Assembly (NCBI GenBank): GCA_030654395.1
Contig: JAURXM010000025.1
Span: 62,001 to 126,000 of the forward strand
DNA from: Aquabacterium sp.
GTDB taxonomy: Bacteria > Pseudomonadota > Gammaproteobacteria > Burkholderiales > Burkholderiaceae_C
Length of the DNA stretch: 64,000 bases
Reading direction: 5' to 3'
Part shown: piece by piece, positions 44,901 to 55,838 of the stretch
Numbering within the stretch: the stretch's first letter is position 1
Layout: every line of letters begins with the position of its first letter
Translations under genes and position numbers: made by a program
Notes under the pieces: model-generated
Databases searched by the model: none
Told to the model about the DNA's origin: nothing
Seen by the model: only the letters and a program-made list of their open reading frames with translations

Positions 44901-45039
44901 GCCATATGGGGCCGATCAACAGATATAGTTACAACGCTAACAATCCTGATCACATTTGTGGTCAGTTTTGTATGCCGGAAAATACGGCCCAAGGGTACCC
45001 GCAGAGGGCCCATGGGTTTTTTGGTTCTGAGGAGACTTC

Positions 45040-46092
45040 ATGACGTTAGTTAAGAGACTGAGCGGGGCCAGCTTGGCCGTTTTATTGGCTATGGGCGCGA
45101 CGACCTCCGCTCAAGCTTCTCAAAAACTATGCGTTTACGACATTCTGGGCACCTCTGGTGACCTCTTCAACATGGCCAAAGACTATGTCGTGGCGATGCA
45201 AAAGTACGGCGCAAGCATCGAACTCAAAGGCTACTCCGACGAGCGTGTTGCATCTGAGGACTTCCGAACAGGTCAATGTGATGGCGTCATCGCGACCGCC
45301 TTTCGCACCCGTCAGTTCAATGCTGTAGCCGGGTCTATCGATACCCTCGGTGCCACAACTATCGTGCGTGACGGCAAAATTGACATCGCTGCCAGCTACG
45401 ACGTCGTCCGCAAAATCATTCAAACCTATGCCTCGCCAGCAGCGAACAAGTTGATGACGGATGGCAATTATGAAATCGGTGGCATCACCCCTCTGGGCGC
45501 GGCGTATCCCTTCCTGAACGACCGCAAAATCAACACCGTTGAAGCATTGGCCGGCAAACGTATTGCCTCTTTTGACTACGACAAAGCGCAAGCGGTGATG
45601 ATCCAGCGCATCGGCGCTCAACCCATTTCCGCCGATATCATGAATTTCTCGACCAAGTTCAATAATGGTGCCGTTGACATGATTGCTGCGCCAACGCTGG
45701 CGTACAAACCACTGGAGCTGCATAAGGGGATTGGCAAGAATGGCGCCATCGCCCGCTTCCCAATCATGATCCTGACTTATCAGGTCGTATTCAACAAAAC
45801 CAAATTCCCTGATGGATTCGGCGAAAAATCACGAGGCTATTGGTCAAGTCAATTTGATCGCTCACTGCAATTGATCAAACAAGCAGACGCCAGCATCCCA
45901 GCGACGACATGGATGGAACTGAGTTCAGAGAACTCCTACAAATACACCTTGATGCTGCGTGAGTCACGCATCGACATCGCTCAAAAAGGCTTGTATGACA
46001 AACGTGGCCTGAAAATCATCAAAAAGGTACGCTGTAACGTCAATCCATCTGACCCTGAGTGCACCACAAAATCTGAAGAAGACTGGAAGTAA
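45040..46092 (+). CDS. AdeT1/2-like (DUF6091) periplasmic solute-binding protein
   Basis: A 350-residue exported protein with signal peptide (LSGASLAVLLAMGATTSAQA, cleavage near residue 26). The mature part starts KLCVYDILGTSGDLFNMAKD and has ELKGYSDERVASEDFRTGQCDG and VEALAGKRIASFDYDKAQAV. This is the AdeT1/2-type putative solute-binding family (DUF6091), once described in Acinetobacter as an efflux component but built like a TRAP DctP protein. The substrate is unknown. GAGGAG lies 7 bases before the ATG. The C-terminal tail has a Cys pair (KVRCNVNPSDPECTTK) that may form a disulfide. Confidence 0.75.
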   Translation: MTLVKRLSGASLAVLLAMGATTSAQASQKLCVYDILGTSGDLFNMAKDYVVAMQKYGASIELKGYSDERVASEDFRTGQCDGVIATAFRTRQFNAVAGSIDTLGATTIVRDGKIDIAASYDVVRKIIQTYASPAANKLMTDGNYEIGGITPLGAAYPFLNDRKINTVEALAGKRIASFDYDKAQAVMIQRIGAQPISADIMNFSTKFNNGAVDMIAAPTLAYKPLELHKGIGKNGAIARFPIMILTYQVVFNKTKFPDGFGEKSRGYWSSQFDRSLQLIKQADASIPATTWMELSSENSYKYTLMLRESRIDIAQKGLYDKRGLKIIKKVRCNVNPSDPECTTKSEEDWK

Positions 46093-46201
46093 CGTTTGAT
46101 GTGGTGGCGTCATGCCACCACTTTGCTGCCAATGCGCCTGCTAGGGCGTGCCCCACCCTATTGACGGCCGACTGTCGGTCATGCCGTCTCGCGATTGCCC
46201 C

Positions 46202-48355
46202 ATGAATACCCCTACTTCCAAAACGATTTTGGGCAGAACCTTTCTCGAATGGTTCTCCAGCCTCCCCGTCTTTGCACTGTTGTTGTTGACCCTGATCCTT
46301 GGTACGGGGGAAATGGTGCACGGCCAGTTGTTGAAACTGGGTGAGCATATGTTTGGTGATACGCAAGCACAAGTTCAATACTTCATGCTTCGTGCAGAAC
46401 CCACCAAGCCAGACTGCAACGCCAACACCAGCGTCGATGCCGAGATAGCTAGGCAAGCCACCGAACCCGCATCCAAGGGTGGTGACAGTGACATTGAAGA
46501 TTTGTTTGGTGAACAACAAGCCATCAACCCAGCGGTCGTACGCAAATCGATAGAGCAAGCGCTTGCGATTTGCAAAGCCAAACATGAGCTGTACACCAAG
46601 GTCGTTGATCATCAAACGCCTCAGGTCAGGGCCTATCGCACATTGGAAACCAGCTTCTTTGGGCTGTTTCAAATCGGGACGGACAACCGGTCGCTGATCT
46701 TACTGATGATGGTGGCCATTGCTGCGATCACTACCACACTGGGCTTCCATCACATTGGCATTCGCCCTGGTCACTACACCAAAGACTATCTGCTGCAATC
46801 TGCTTCACAAGCGATCGCCGCAGGTTTTTTGCTGTTCTCAACCATCCGGTACTACCAAATCCTGCAAGGATCGGGCGTCCCTATTGAGCACCCAGTCATC
46901 CATTACATCTGGATTGCCCTGTTTGCTGTATTGCTGCTGATCAACATCAAGCGCGTTGTCATGCCTGTGAAGTCACCACATGGCGAAGGCGACTGGTCAG
47001 GTGCTGCTTGGTCTATTCCGCTGTATGCGCAAATGGCGACGATTGCAGGGATCTATTTTGTATACAAAGGACACCACGCCGGCTTGGCTATCTACATCAA
47101 CCAGTTGATGGAGTTGCCTAGCATTTTCATGAACCTTGGCCTGTTCATCTGGTCTGGCATGCTGCTCAAACAGAGCCGTGTTGTTGACCTGTTCATGAAC
47201 GTGCTCCGTCCTTGGAGCCTGTCTCCCCAACTGCTCACCTACATTATTTTGCTGGCAGCGGCCGTGGCAACAGCCTACACAGGGGCATCCGGCGTGTTCG
47301 TGATTGCAGCTGGCGGCATCATTTACCACGAGGTGCGCGCATCCGGTGGAACACGCCAGTTCGCATTGGCAGCCACAGCCATGTCTGGCTCGCTCGGCGT
47401 GGTACTTCGCCCTTGCCTGCTGGTTGTGATGATTGCTGCACTGAATAAGCAAGTGACGACGAGTGGTCTATACCACTGGGGTTTCTATGTTTTCTTGCTG
47501 ACCTCGACCTTGTTCTTCTTGGCTTCACAGGTTCTGCGCACACAGCGTGCCAATATTGAGTCGCCAGTTGTAGCGATTCCAGCCATGATCCGTCAGCTCA
47601 TTCCGACGCTGCCGTATGTTGCAGTTGTCATCGCTGTGGTTGCGCTGTACGAGTTTGCACTGGACACCAAGCTCAACGAAATCACTGCGCCAACAATCAT
47701 GCCTGTGATCTTGTTGATCATCTTGGTGTTTGACAAGATGTCAAACAAAGGCAAAGCGGCTGTCACGCCTGACTACGCCAGCCACCGCCAAGAGGGTGTC
47801 GAAAAGTCAATCCGCTACGCCAGTAACGAAACCATCGGCCACATTGGCGCTTTGCTCAGCCTGATGACCATGTCCTTGGCGATGGGTGGCGTGATTGAGC
47901 GCTCCGAAGTCATGGATTTCTTCCCGAAAATCTTCTCTAGCCACTGGACTGCGATGGCCTTCTTGGTTGCCACCAAGGTGGTACTCGGCATGATCATGGA
48001 TCCGTTCGGCGCGGTGGTTCTGGTGTCCGGCACACTGGCACCTATCGCTTATGCCAACAACATTGATCCGCTGCACTTTTGGATGATGGTGTTGGTTGCG
48101 TTTGAACTAGGCTACCTGTTGCCGCCTGTCGCGATCAACCAGCTGCTGACACGCCAAGTGATTGGTGAAGAAGAAGTCACCATTGCGGACAACGAAGTTC
48201 GGCACCTCGGGTTCTATCGTCGCTATGAGCGCTGGATCTTGCCCTTGGTCGTGATGACCATCGGTTTATCAATTGTGGCGTTTTTACCCTTGGCCGTACA
48301 TGACTTCCCAGAGTTGTCTTTCTTGAGGGACTTGCTCCCGATGCCTCCTCATTAA
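46202..48355 (+). CDS. Fused TRAP transporter permease (DctQM-like)
   Basis: A 717-residue inner-membrane protein with many hydrophobic segments. The first part (LPVFALLLLTLILGTGEMVHG, a 150-residue soluble insert, then several helices) may stand in for the small DctQ subunit. The second part is DctM-like: YIILLAAAVATAYTGASGVF, then GGIIYHEVRASGG and LGMIMDPFGAVVLVSGTLAP, ending with LLPPVAINQLLTRQV. This fused architecture differs from the usual separate DctQ and DctM. Taken with the binding protein 109 bases upstream it forms a secondary, ion-driven uptake system. ATG 46202 is preferred to an earlier start at 46148. Confidence 0.8.
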   Translation: MNTPTSKTILGRTFLEWFSSLPVFALLLLTLILGTGEMVHGQLLKLGEHMFGDTQAQVQYFMLRAEPTKPDCNANTSVDAEIARQATEPASKGGDSDIEDLFGEQQAINPAVVRKSIEQALAICKAKHELYTKVVDHQTPQVRAYRTLETSFFGLFQIGTDNRSLILLMMVAIAAITTTLGFHHIGIRPGHYTKDYLLQSASQAIAAGFLLFSTIRYYQILQGSGVPIEHPVIHYIWIALFAVLLLINIKRVVMPVKSPHGEGDWSGAAWSIPLYAQMATIAGIYFVYKGHHAGLAIYINQLMELPSIFMNLGLFIWSGMLLKQSRVVDLFMNVLRPWSLSPQLLTYIILLAAAVATAYTGASGVFVIAAGGIIYHEVRASGGTRQFALAATAMSGSLGVVLRPCLLVVMIAALNKQVTTSGLYHWGFYVFLLTSTLFFLASQVLRTQRANIESPVVAIPAMIRQLIPTLPYVAVVIAVVALYEFALDTKLNEITAPTIMPVILLIILVFDKMSNKGKAAVTPDYASHRQEGVEKSIRYASNETIGHIGALLSLMTMSLAMGGVIERSEVMDFFPKIFSSHWTAMAFLVATKVVLGMIMDPFGAVVLVSGTLAPIAYANNIDPLHFWMMVLVAFELGYLLPPVAINQLLTRQVIGEEEVTIADNEVRHLGFYRRYERWILPLVVMTIGLSIVAFLPLAVHDFPELSFLRDLLPMPPH

Positions 48356-48375
48356 GGCCTTGACACTGACACTTC

Positions 48376-48412
48376 AAGCCCGCCTGAACGCGATGCGTCA
48401 GGCGGGCTTTTT
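48376..48412 (+). terminator. Rho-independent terminator after the TRAP permease
   Basis: AAGCCCGCCTGA and TCAGGCGGGCTT make a perfect 12-base-pair stem around a 10-base loop, then TTT. It closes the TRAP-like cluster. Confidence 0.9.
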
Positions 48413-48426
48413 AACGTCCTGATGGT

Positions 48427-51072
48427 ATGGTCAAAGCCATGATCCGACACAGTCACTTCACGCTCATCACCGCGGCATTGGTGCTCAGCGCATGCAATAC
48501 GGTGCATACACCTGCAGCAGCCCCCCCGCCACCCTCTTCAGTCACTAACGCGGTCAGCCAACCCTCTTTCGATGTCGTCACCAAAGGGGCAGAACGGCAA
48601 GATGGCCTGCTGCCCATATGGAAACGCCAGGACAAGCTGTGGATCGAACTGAGCCCGCAAGCGTTTGACAAACCCATGTTCCTGTCACCCAAGTTGTCTT
48701 CAGGTATCGGCGAGGCTGGCATCTTTGGCGGTTTGATGCAAAGCCGCTGGGCACAAGTTGGTCGCCCTCAATGGGTAGAGTTTCGCAAGGTGCAGCAACA
48801 AGTGCAATTGCTGGCAATCAACGCCGCATACACCGCACAAACTGGTACGCCTCAAGCCAAAGCGGTACAAGCTGCATTTTCGCCCAGTCTATTGAGCAGC
48901 GTGCCCCTAGCGAGCGCACCGCAAAGCAAATCAGGCGCTGTGTTGATTGATGCCAGTGCTTTGCTGTTGGGTGACATGCTTGGCATTGCGCAACATCTGC
49001 AACGCACTTACCGGCAGAGCTACGCACTAGACGCACGCAACTCTGCCATGGTGCAGTCCAAGTCTCAAAGCAGTGGCGTGGCGTTTGAGGTTTCTCAACA
49101 TTACGCCACCAGCAGCATAGCCACAGGTGCCAACGCACCGGGCACGCCCAACCCCAGCCTGCCGCTGTCGGTCCCCGACCCGCGCAGCCTCTTCGTCACC
49201 GTGCATTACAGCCTGTCCGCGCTGCCTGAAAAGCCCATGCCTACACGGCCTGCCGACCCCCGTGTCGGCTACTTCACCAGTACCGTGGCCGATTTCACCA
49301 ATGACTTAGCACGCACACCTCGCCAACGCTTCATCAACAAGTGGAGACTTGACAAGAAAGATCCCTTAGCAGCGCTATCCGAGCCTGTTCAGCCCATTGT
49401 CTATTGGCTGGACCCCAGTATCCCGCTCGACTACCGGGAGGCAATCACAGAGGGGATTTTGGAATGGAACAAGGCGTTCAATGCTATCGGTTTCAAGCAA
49501 GCCATTGAGGTCAAGACGCCCCCTGCAGATCAACCTTTTGACACACTGGCAACAGGTCAAGCCTCCATCCGCTGGATGACCAACAGTCAACCGGCCTTTG
49601 GCGCCATTGGCCCAACCCATGTTGACCCACGAACCGGTGAAATTTTGGATGCAGACATTGCATTAGAGAGCCTGTCATCGCGAGCCATTCGTACAGTCAG
49701 CAGCCAATTTTTGGCGAACACCACGCAACCAACGGCGGACACATGCCAGCACGGCGACCATGCTACGGAGCAACTAGGCTTGGCACTGGAAGTGATGGCC
49801 GCGCAGGATGCACTCGACCCAGACAGCCCAAAGGTCAAAGCGTTCGTGTTGGCCTATTTGAAGGACACCACCATGCATGAAGTGGGGCACACATTGGGTT
49901 TGCGCCATAACTTCAGGGCTTCTAGGTGGCACACGGCCAGTGAACTCGCGGACTTGAAGTTGACGCAGGACAAAGGCAACAGTGCCTCTGTCATGGACTA
50001 TGCCCCGATTAACCTGCCCGCACCGGGTCAGCCAAGCGGCAGCCCATTTCAATCCACACTAGGGCCATACGACTACTGGGCCATCGAGTACGGTTACACG
50101 CCTATGCTCGATAACAAAGAGGACGCGCAGCATGCCTTGCAAGACATTGCCAGGCGCAGCGCACGGCCAGACCTCGTGGACACTCTGGCGTTTGGCACAG
50201 ATGAAGATCAAGCGTCTGGCTTGGACCCGCAGGCGCTGACTTTTGACTTGGGCCGTGACCCAGCCGCATTTGCGCAGACACGTCTGGCCATTGTTCGCGA
50301 CTTGTTTGAGCGCCAGGCCACACGGGCGCTCAAACCAAACGATGACCCTACTTTGTTGATGCGCAGTGTGCTTTATGGACTGCGAGATCTCGCTCGCACC
50401 AGCCAGATCCTCATGAGACAGATCGGTGGCGTCGTTTCACGCAGAGATGCGCCTGGCAGCGGCAGGGATCTCATCGACCCCTTACCTGCGGCCCAACAGC
50501 GGGTCGCGCTGGACATCCTCACGCGTGAATTCCTATCGCCCAAAGCCATAGGTTTGAAGCCAGTCTTGCTCAGGCAATTGGCGCCGGACTATATGGATCG
50601 GCAAGAACCCAGCGCCATGAGTCAAGGGGCGCCCGCAGATTTCTCGCTAGCCAACCAACAACTGGCCATACAGCGAACCATCTTGGCCACATTGATGAGT
50701 GAGCCCTTATCCGAGCGTTTAATGGACAACATCGACAAAACCGGAGATCGAGACGAACAGCCACTGACAGTGAACGAACTGCATCGCCGCTTGCATGACG
50801 CCATTTGGTCCACAACACATGCAGGCAGTGAGCCAGCGCAGAGAGATCTACAACGCGAACATGTGAACAGACTGGCTGCTGCGATTGTGCGTGGCGGATC
50901 AAACCGTGCGGATGTGCGCGCCATCTTTCGAGCCAACGCCAGCGCATTGCTCAGCGAATTGCGAACCCAACACCATGAAAGCCCAACGAGCACAGCCTAT
51001 GCCCACCGGCGGGATTGCATCGACACGCTGTCTGCTGCGCTGAGTGCCTCGGTCGTACGATCGGCCCCTTAA
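48427..51072 (+). CDS. Metzincin-like zinc metalloprotease lipoprotein (DUF5117/DUF4953)
   Basis: An 881-residue exported protease. A lipoprotein signal ends LITAALVLSAC (Cys at about residue 23). DUF5117-like sequence (PTRPADPRVGYFTSTVADFT) is followed by a zinc-metalloprotease domain with HEVGHTLGLRHNF near residue 487. This is a full HExxHxxGxxH metzincin motif, and SASVMDYAP about 35 residues later provides the Met-turn. The C-terminal 300 residues are helical (DUF4953). Substrates are unknown. It follows the TRAP terminator, so it is probably transcribed alone. ATG 48439 is an alternative start. Confidence 0.85.
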   Translation: MVKAMIRHSHFTLITAALVLSACNTVHTPAAAPPPPSSVTNAVSQPSFDVVTKGAERQDGLLPIWKRQDKLWIELSPQAFDKPMFLSPKLSSGIGEAGIFGGLMQSRWAQVGRPQWVEFRKVQQQVQLLAINAAYTAQTGTPQAKAVQAAFSPSLLSSVPLASAPQSKSGAVLIDASALLLGDMLGIAQHLQRTYRQSYALDARNSAMVQSKSQSSGVAFEVSQHYATSSIATGANAPGTPNPSLPLSVPDPRSLFVTVHYSLSALPEKPMPTRPADPRVGYFTSTVADFTNDLARTPRQRFINKWRLDKKDPLAALSEPVQPIVYWLDPSIPLDYREAITEGILEWNKAFNAIGFKQAIEVKTPPADQPFDTLATGQASIRWMTNSQPAFGAIGPTHVDPRTGEILDADIALESLSSRAIRTVSSQFLANTTQPTADTCQHGDHATEQLGLALEVMAAQDALDPDSPKVKAFVLAYLKDTTMHEVGHTLGLRHNFRASRWHTASELADLKLTQDKGNSASVMDYAPINLPAPGQPSGSPFQSTLGPYDYWAIEYGYTPMLDNKEDAQHALQDIARRSARPDLVDTLAFGTDEDQASGLDPQALTFDLGRDPAAFAQTRLAIVRDLFERQATRALKPNDDPTLLMRSVLYGLRDLARTSQILMRQIGGVVSRRDAPGSGRDLIDPLPAAQQRVALDILTREFLSPKAIGLKPVLLRQLAPDYMDRQEPSAMSQGAPADFSLANQQLAIQRTILATLMSEPLSERLMDNIDKTGDRDEQPLTVNELHRRLHDAIWSTTHAGSEPAQRDLQREHVNRLAAAIVRGGSNRADVRAIFRANASALLSELRTQHHESPTSTAYAHRRDCIDTLSAALSASVVRSAP

Positions 51073-51147
51073 TAGACCACCCCATCAGAGGGGCGACTAA
51101 CTTAGCGACTCCCGTTGACAATAGCGGGTTGCCAGCTTGAGATACCC

Positions 51148-53187
51148 ATGGACCTGCCTACGCTATTTTCCGCATCAGGCCCGTTAGCGAGAGCCTTTGA
51201 TGGTTACCGCGTTCGGACTGAACAAATTGAGATGGCCCAAGCCATTCAAGACGCCATTCGCACAGCCAGCACGGTGGTGCTTGAGGCTGGCACCGGAGTG
51301 GGCAAAACGGCTGCATACCTTGTTCCAGCGTTACTTGAAGGCGGCAAGGTCATCGTATCAACAGGGACCAAAGCACTGCAGGATCAATTGTTCCACCGTG
51401 ACTTACCAGCTGTACGCGATGCCTTGGCTGTGCCGATCAAAGTGGCCTTACTAAAAGGCCGCAGCAACTACCTGTGTTGGTACCACCTTGAGCGCACCAA
51501 CCAAGATGCGACGATGCTGGGCAGCAAACAAGAGGTGCGTGACCTGAGTTTAATCAACAGGTTCATCCACCTCAGCCCAACAGGCGACAAAGCCGGGTGT
51601 GCACAGGTACCTGAGACAGCATCCATTTGGGGCCGCGTGACATCAACCCGTGAGAACTGTCTGGGCACTGACTGCCCACGCTACAACGACTGCTTCGTCA
51701 TCAAGGCCCGACGTGAAGCGCAAGACGCAGACGTGGTTGTCGTCAACCACCACCTCTTTTTTGCCGACCTGATGCTGCGCGAGGAGGGGGTGCCCGAGCT
51801 GCTGCCCAACGCACAAACCATTGTGTTCGACGAAGCGCACCAATTGCCTGACACGGCCACGCTGTTTTTTGGGGAAACCATATCGACCGCTCAGGTGCTA
51901 GACCTGCTGCGGGACGCACTGGCAACAGGTCAGGCACAAGCCCGTGACGGTGCGAACTGGAACGATGTGCTAGCACCATTAGAGCGTTGCACACGCGATC
52001 TTCGTTTGTGTTTTGGGCCAACGACCCAACGCATGTCCCACGCTCAATTGGGTGCTGATCATCCTTTGCATGCTGCGCTCAATGATTTAAAAGAGGCGTT
52101 GTTAGGCGTCCGATCCGTACTAGAGAGTCAATCTGGGCGTGGCCCTGACTTGGCACAACTGCATCGCCGCAGTGACGCGCTGGTTCAATGTCTGACCGCA
52201 TGGGGCGCACCCGAGCGTGCCGCACAACCGGAATTGTGCTGGATTGATGTGGGCTCTCACGGTGTCCAACTGCACCGCACGCCTATTTCCGTTGCAGACG
52301 TATTCACGCGCCAACGGCTGGGCCTTGGAGCAGAACAAACTGAACAAGCCGACGAGGACACACCGGCTGATGATCCAGAAGACATCCAAGCGCTGATGGC
52401 AGGAGGTGTTGATGACGTCGTCCCTCAGGCCCCTCGTCGTGCGTGGATTTTCACGTCGGCCACCTTGGCTGTGCGCGATGATTTCAGCCACTTCACGCAG
52501 GCATTGGGCTTATCTGATGCTCACTGCCAATCTTGGACCAGCCCGTACGACTACCAGGCGCAAGCCATGTTGTATGTGCCGCAAGGCATACCACTGCCGT
52601 CCGACGCAGGCCACACCGACGCTGTGGTTGATGCGGCACTGCCCCTGATCCGTGCAAACCGAGGGCGCGCTTTCATTTTGTGTACCAGCTTGAGGGCTGT
52701 GGCCAAGGCTGCGGAGCGACTCAAAAGCATCTTGGCTGAGGCAGGCGATCCATACCCTGTCATGCAGCAAGGTGATGCCCCGCGTCCGACGCTTTTAGAG
52801 GACTTCCGCCGTGCTGGCAATGCGGTGCTGGTCGGCAGTCACAGTTTTTGGGAAGGCATCGACGTCAAAGGTGATGCGCTGACCTTGGTCGTGATCGACA
52901 AGCTGCCATTTGCCCCACCAGACGATCCAGTACTGGCGAAAAGGCTGGAGCTGCTCTCACAAGCCGGGGGCAACCCATTCATGTCACATCAGGTGCCTCA
53001 GGCGATCATCGCCCTCAAGCAAGGCGCTGGCCGATTGATTCGCAGCGAAACCGATCGTGGGGTACTGATGATCTGCGACACCCGTTTGATTGACAAACCC
53101 TACGGCAAGCGCATTTGGCAGAGTCTGCCCCCCATGAAACGCTCACGTGTTGAAGATGAGGTCGTGGCATTTTTAGCCTCGCTATGA
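51148..53187 (+). CDS. DinG/YoaA-family iron-sulfur DNA helicase
   Basis: A 679-residue superfamily 2 helicase of the XPD/DinG group. Motif I is VVLEAGTGVGKTAAYLVPAL near residue 50, motif II FDEAHQLPD, and motif VI QGAGRLIRSETDRGV near the end. Between I and II sit four cysteines (NYLCWYHL, then ENCLGTDCPRYNDC) for a 4Fe-4S cluster. It unwinds 5'-tailed DNA and probably clears R-loops or stalled forks. It fits YoaA more than full DinG in length. ATG 51148 is preferred to a start at 51115. It converges on panC with 22 bases between. Confidence 0.88.
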   Translation: MDLPTLFSASGPLARAFDGYRVRTEQIEMAQAIQDAIRTASTVVLEAGTGVGKTAAYLVPALLEGGKVIVSTGTKALQDQLFHRDLPAVRDALAVPIKVALLKGRSNYLCWYHLERTNQDATMLGSKQEVRDLSLINRFIHLSPTGDKAGCAQVPETASIWGRVTSTRENCLGTDCPRYNDCFVIKARREAQDADVVVVNHHLFFADLMLREEGVPELLPNAQTIVFDEAHQLPDTATLFFGETISTAQVLDLLRDALATGQAQARDGANWNDVLAPLERCTRDLRLCFGPTTQRMSHAQLGADHPLHAALNDLKEALLGVRSVLESQSGRGPDLAQLHRRSDALVQCLTAWGAPERAAQPELCWIDVGSHGVQLHRTPISVADVFTRQRLGLGAEQTEQADEDTPADDPEDIQALMAGGVDDVVPQAPRRAWIFTSATLAVRDDFSHFTQALGLSDAHCQSWTSPYDYQAQAMLYVPQGIPLPSDAGHTDAVVDAALPLIRANRGRAFILCTSLRAVAKAAERLKSILAEAGDPYPVMQQGDAPRPTLLEDFRRAGNAVLVGSHSFWEGIDVKGDALTLVVIDKLPFAPPDDPVLAKRLELLSQAGGNPFMSHQVPQAIIALKQGAGRLIRSETDRGVLMICDTRLIDKPYGKRIWQSLPPMKRSRVEDEVVAFLASL

Positions 53188-53209
53188 GATCAAATGCCGT
53201 CTAGGTTGA

Positions 53210-54097
<888 letters not shown>

Positions 54098-54922
54098 TCA
54101 GTAGGCATGCAAGGATTCATCAGGGAAGCTGCCCTCTTTGACGGCGCGAACATAGCGGATCACGGCATCGTCAACTGAGCCACCTTCAGCAGCAAAATTA
54201 CGCACAAAACGTGGCAACTTGCCTCGCGTGATGTTGAGCATGTCGTGCAAGACCAGAACCTGACCAGCGGTGCCCTGCCCTGCACCGATGCCAATGGTCA
54301 TCAAGCCGGGGTTGTCTGCCTGGACTTGACGGGCGACCGCTGAAGGCATCAGCTCTAACACCATCATCACGGCACCCGCTTGACTCAGTTCGGTGGCGTG
54401 CTTGCGCATGGTTTGTGCACCGGCTTCATCCCGGCCCTGAATGCGGTAGCCGCCGAGGGCGTGGACACTTTGTGGCGTCAAGCCCAAGTGGGCGCACACA
54501 GGGATGCCTCGCTCGGTCAAGAACAACACGGTGTCAGCCGTCCAGCCCCCGCCTTCGAGCTTGACCATGTTGGCACCGGCCTGCATCAAGGCGATGCTGG
54601 CGTGCAGTGCCTGTTCGCGGCTGGCTTGGTAACTTCCAAACGGCAGATCCCCCACGACCCAAGCGCTGCGGTTGCCACGTACCACACACCGGGTGTGATA
54701 GACCATCTCATCCAAGGACACAGGCACCGTGCTGCTTTGCCCCTGCACGATCATGCCGAGCGAGTCGCCCACCAAGATGCAATCGACGCCGGCCTCATCG
54801 ACCACACGAGCGAAGGTGGCGTCATAGGCTGTCAGCATGGTGATCTTGTCACCTTGCGCATGCATCTCACGCAGGCGGTGCAGTGTCACGGGCTTTCGTG
54901 GGGTTACAGCAGGGGTACTCAT
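54098..54922 (-). CDS. panB: 3-methyl-2-oxobutanoate hydroxymethyltransferase
   Basis: First committed step of pantothenate synthesis, ketopantoate from ketoisovalerate and methylene-tetrahydrofolate. The 274-residue TIM-barrel protein has [40 protein letters not shown] (metal Asp), and [10 protein letters not shown]-like [38 protein letters not shown] near 210 completes the pattern. It lies between scpA and panC. Confidence 0.96.
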   Translation of the reverse strand: MSTPAVTPRKPVTLHRLREMHAQGDKITMLTAYDATFARVVDEAGVDCILVGDSLGMIVQGQSSTVPVSLDEMVYHTRCVVRGNRSAWVVGDLPFGSYQASREQALHASIALMQAGANMVKLEGGGWTADTVLFLTERGIPVCAHLGLTPQSVHALGGYRIQGRDEAGAQTMRKHATELSQAGAVMMVLELMPSAVARQVQADNPGLMTIGIGAGQGTAGQVLVLHDMLNITRGKLPRFVRNFAAEGGSVDDAVIRYVRAVKEGSFPDESLHAY

Positions 54923-54958
54923 GATGTCTGGATGTCCTCAGCCAAAAGTGGCGCGATT

Positions 54959-55807
54959 CTAGGCTGTCTGGTAGGCCAGCCGCACATATATTGGCGCAAA
55001 TGCCTCGGCTTGTGTGATCTCAAGCAAGCACTCGCGGGCCAGCTCTAGCATGGCAATGAAGGTCACGACCAAAACGGGCATCCCGCGAGTGGTGTCGTAC
55101 AAATCCTCAAACTCAACAAAACGCCGCCCTTGCAGTGAGCGCAAGATGAAGCCCATGTGTTCGCGCACCGACAGCTCTTCGCGTGTGATGGTGTGGTGGC
55201 TGTTGAGCTTGGCCCTCTGGAGGATGTCCATCCAAGCCTCGCGCAAATCCGCCAAAGTCACATCTGGGTGGTTGACCCGCTCAGTCGGGTCGTTGTGGAT
55301 TTGAACGCGGATGAAATCACGATCAAGTAGAGGCAGCTGATCCAGTTGGGCCGCAGCCCGCTTCATGCGCTCGTATTCGATCAACCGGCGAACCAACTCC
55401 GCACGGGGGTCTTCTGCCTCTTCACCGTCGGCCACCCTTTTCGGTGGCAGCAGCATGCGAGATTTGATCTCGATGAGCATGGCAGCCATCAACAGATAGT
55501 CGGAAGCCAGCTCCAGATTGGACTTTCGGATCTGCTCGACATAGGCCAGATATTGCCTGGTGACATCGGCAAGCGGTATATCAAGGATATTGAAGCTCTG
55601 CTTGCGAATCAGATACAACAACAAGTCCAGCGGCCCCTCGAACGTTTCAAGGAAGACCTCCAGCGCATCCGGCGGGATGTAGAGGTCCGTCGGCATGGCA
55701 AACAAAGGCTCGCCATAGAGCCGAGCCAAAGCCACGTGGTCCACGACCTCGGGCAGGCCTAAATCATCTAACTCAGGGGCAGACAAACCACCTTGGTCGA
55801 CGGCCAT
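54959..55807 (-). CDS. scpA: Segregation and condensation protein A
   Basis: The kleisin subunit that bridges SMC heads and pairs with ScpB. The 282-residue protein has the typical start FLETFEGPLDLLLYLIRKQS, DIPLADVTRQYLAYVEQIRK and the long helix DYLLMAAMLIEIKSRMLLPP. The C-terminal winged helix (GMPVLVVTFIAMLELARE) completes it. The start is either ATG 55807 or a GTG at 55822, 16 bases after the DUF3460 stop; I give ATG. scpB and smc are not in this window. Confidence 0.94.
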   Translation of the reverse strand: MAVDQGGLSAPELDDLGLPEVVDHVALARLYGEPLFAMPTDLYIPPDALEVFLETFEGPLDLLLYLIRKQSFNILDIPLADVTRQYLAYVEQIRKSNLELASDYLLMAAMLIEIKSRMLLPPKRVADGEEAEDPRAELVRRLIEYERMKRAAAQLDQLPLLDRDFIRVQIHNDPTERVNHPDVTLADLREAWMDILQRAKLNSHHTITREELSVREHMGFILRSLQGRRFVEFEDLYDTTRGMPVLVVTFIAMLELARECLLEITQAEAFAPIYVRLAYQTA

Positions 55808-55838
55808 GACGTGCTGGGTCACAGGTTATCCCGCTGGC

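Noticed and set aside
54380-55048. 222-codon frame antisense to panB and crossing into scpA
   Set aside because: It spans two genes of clear identity and the panB-scpA gap; no family resemblance.
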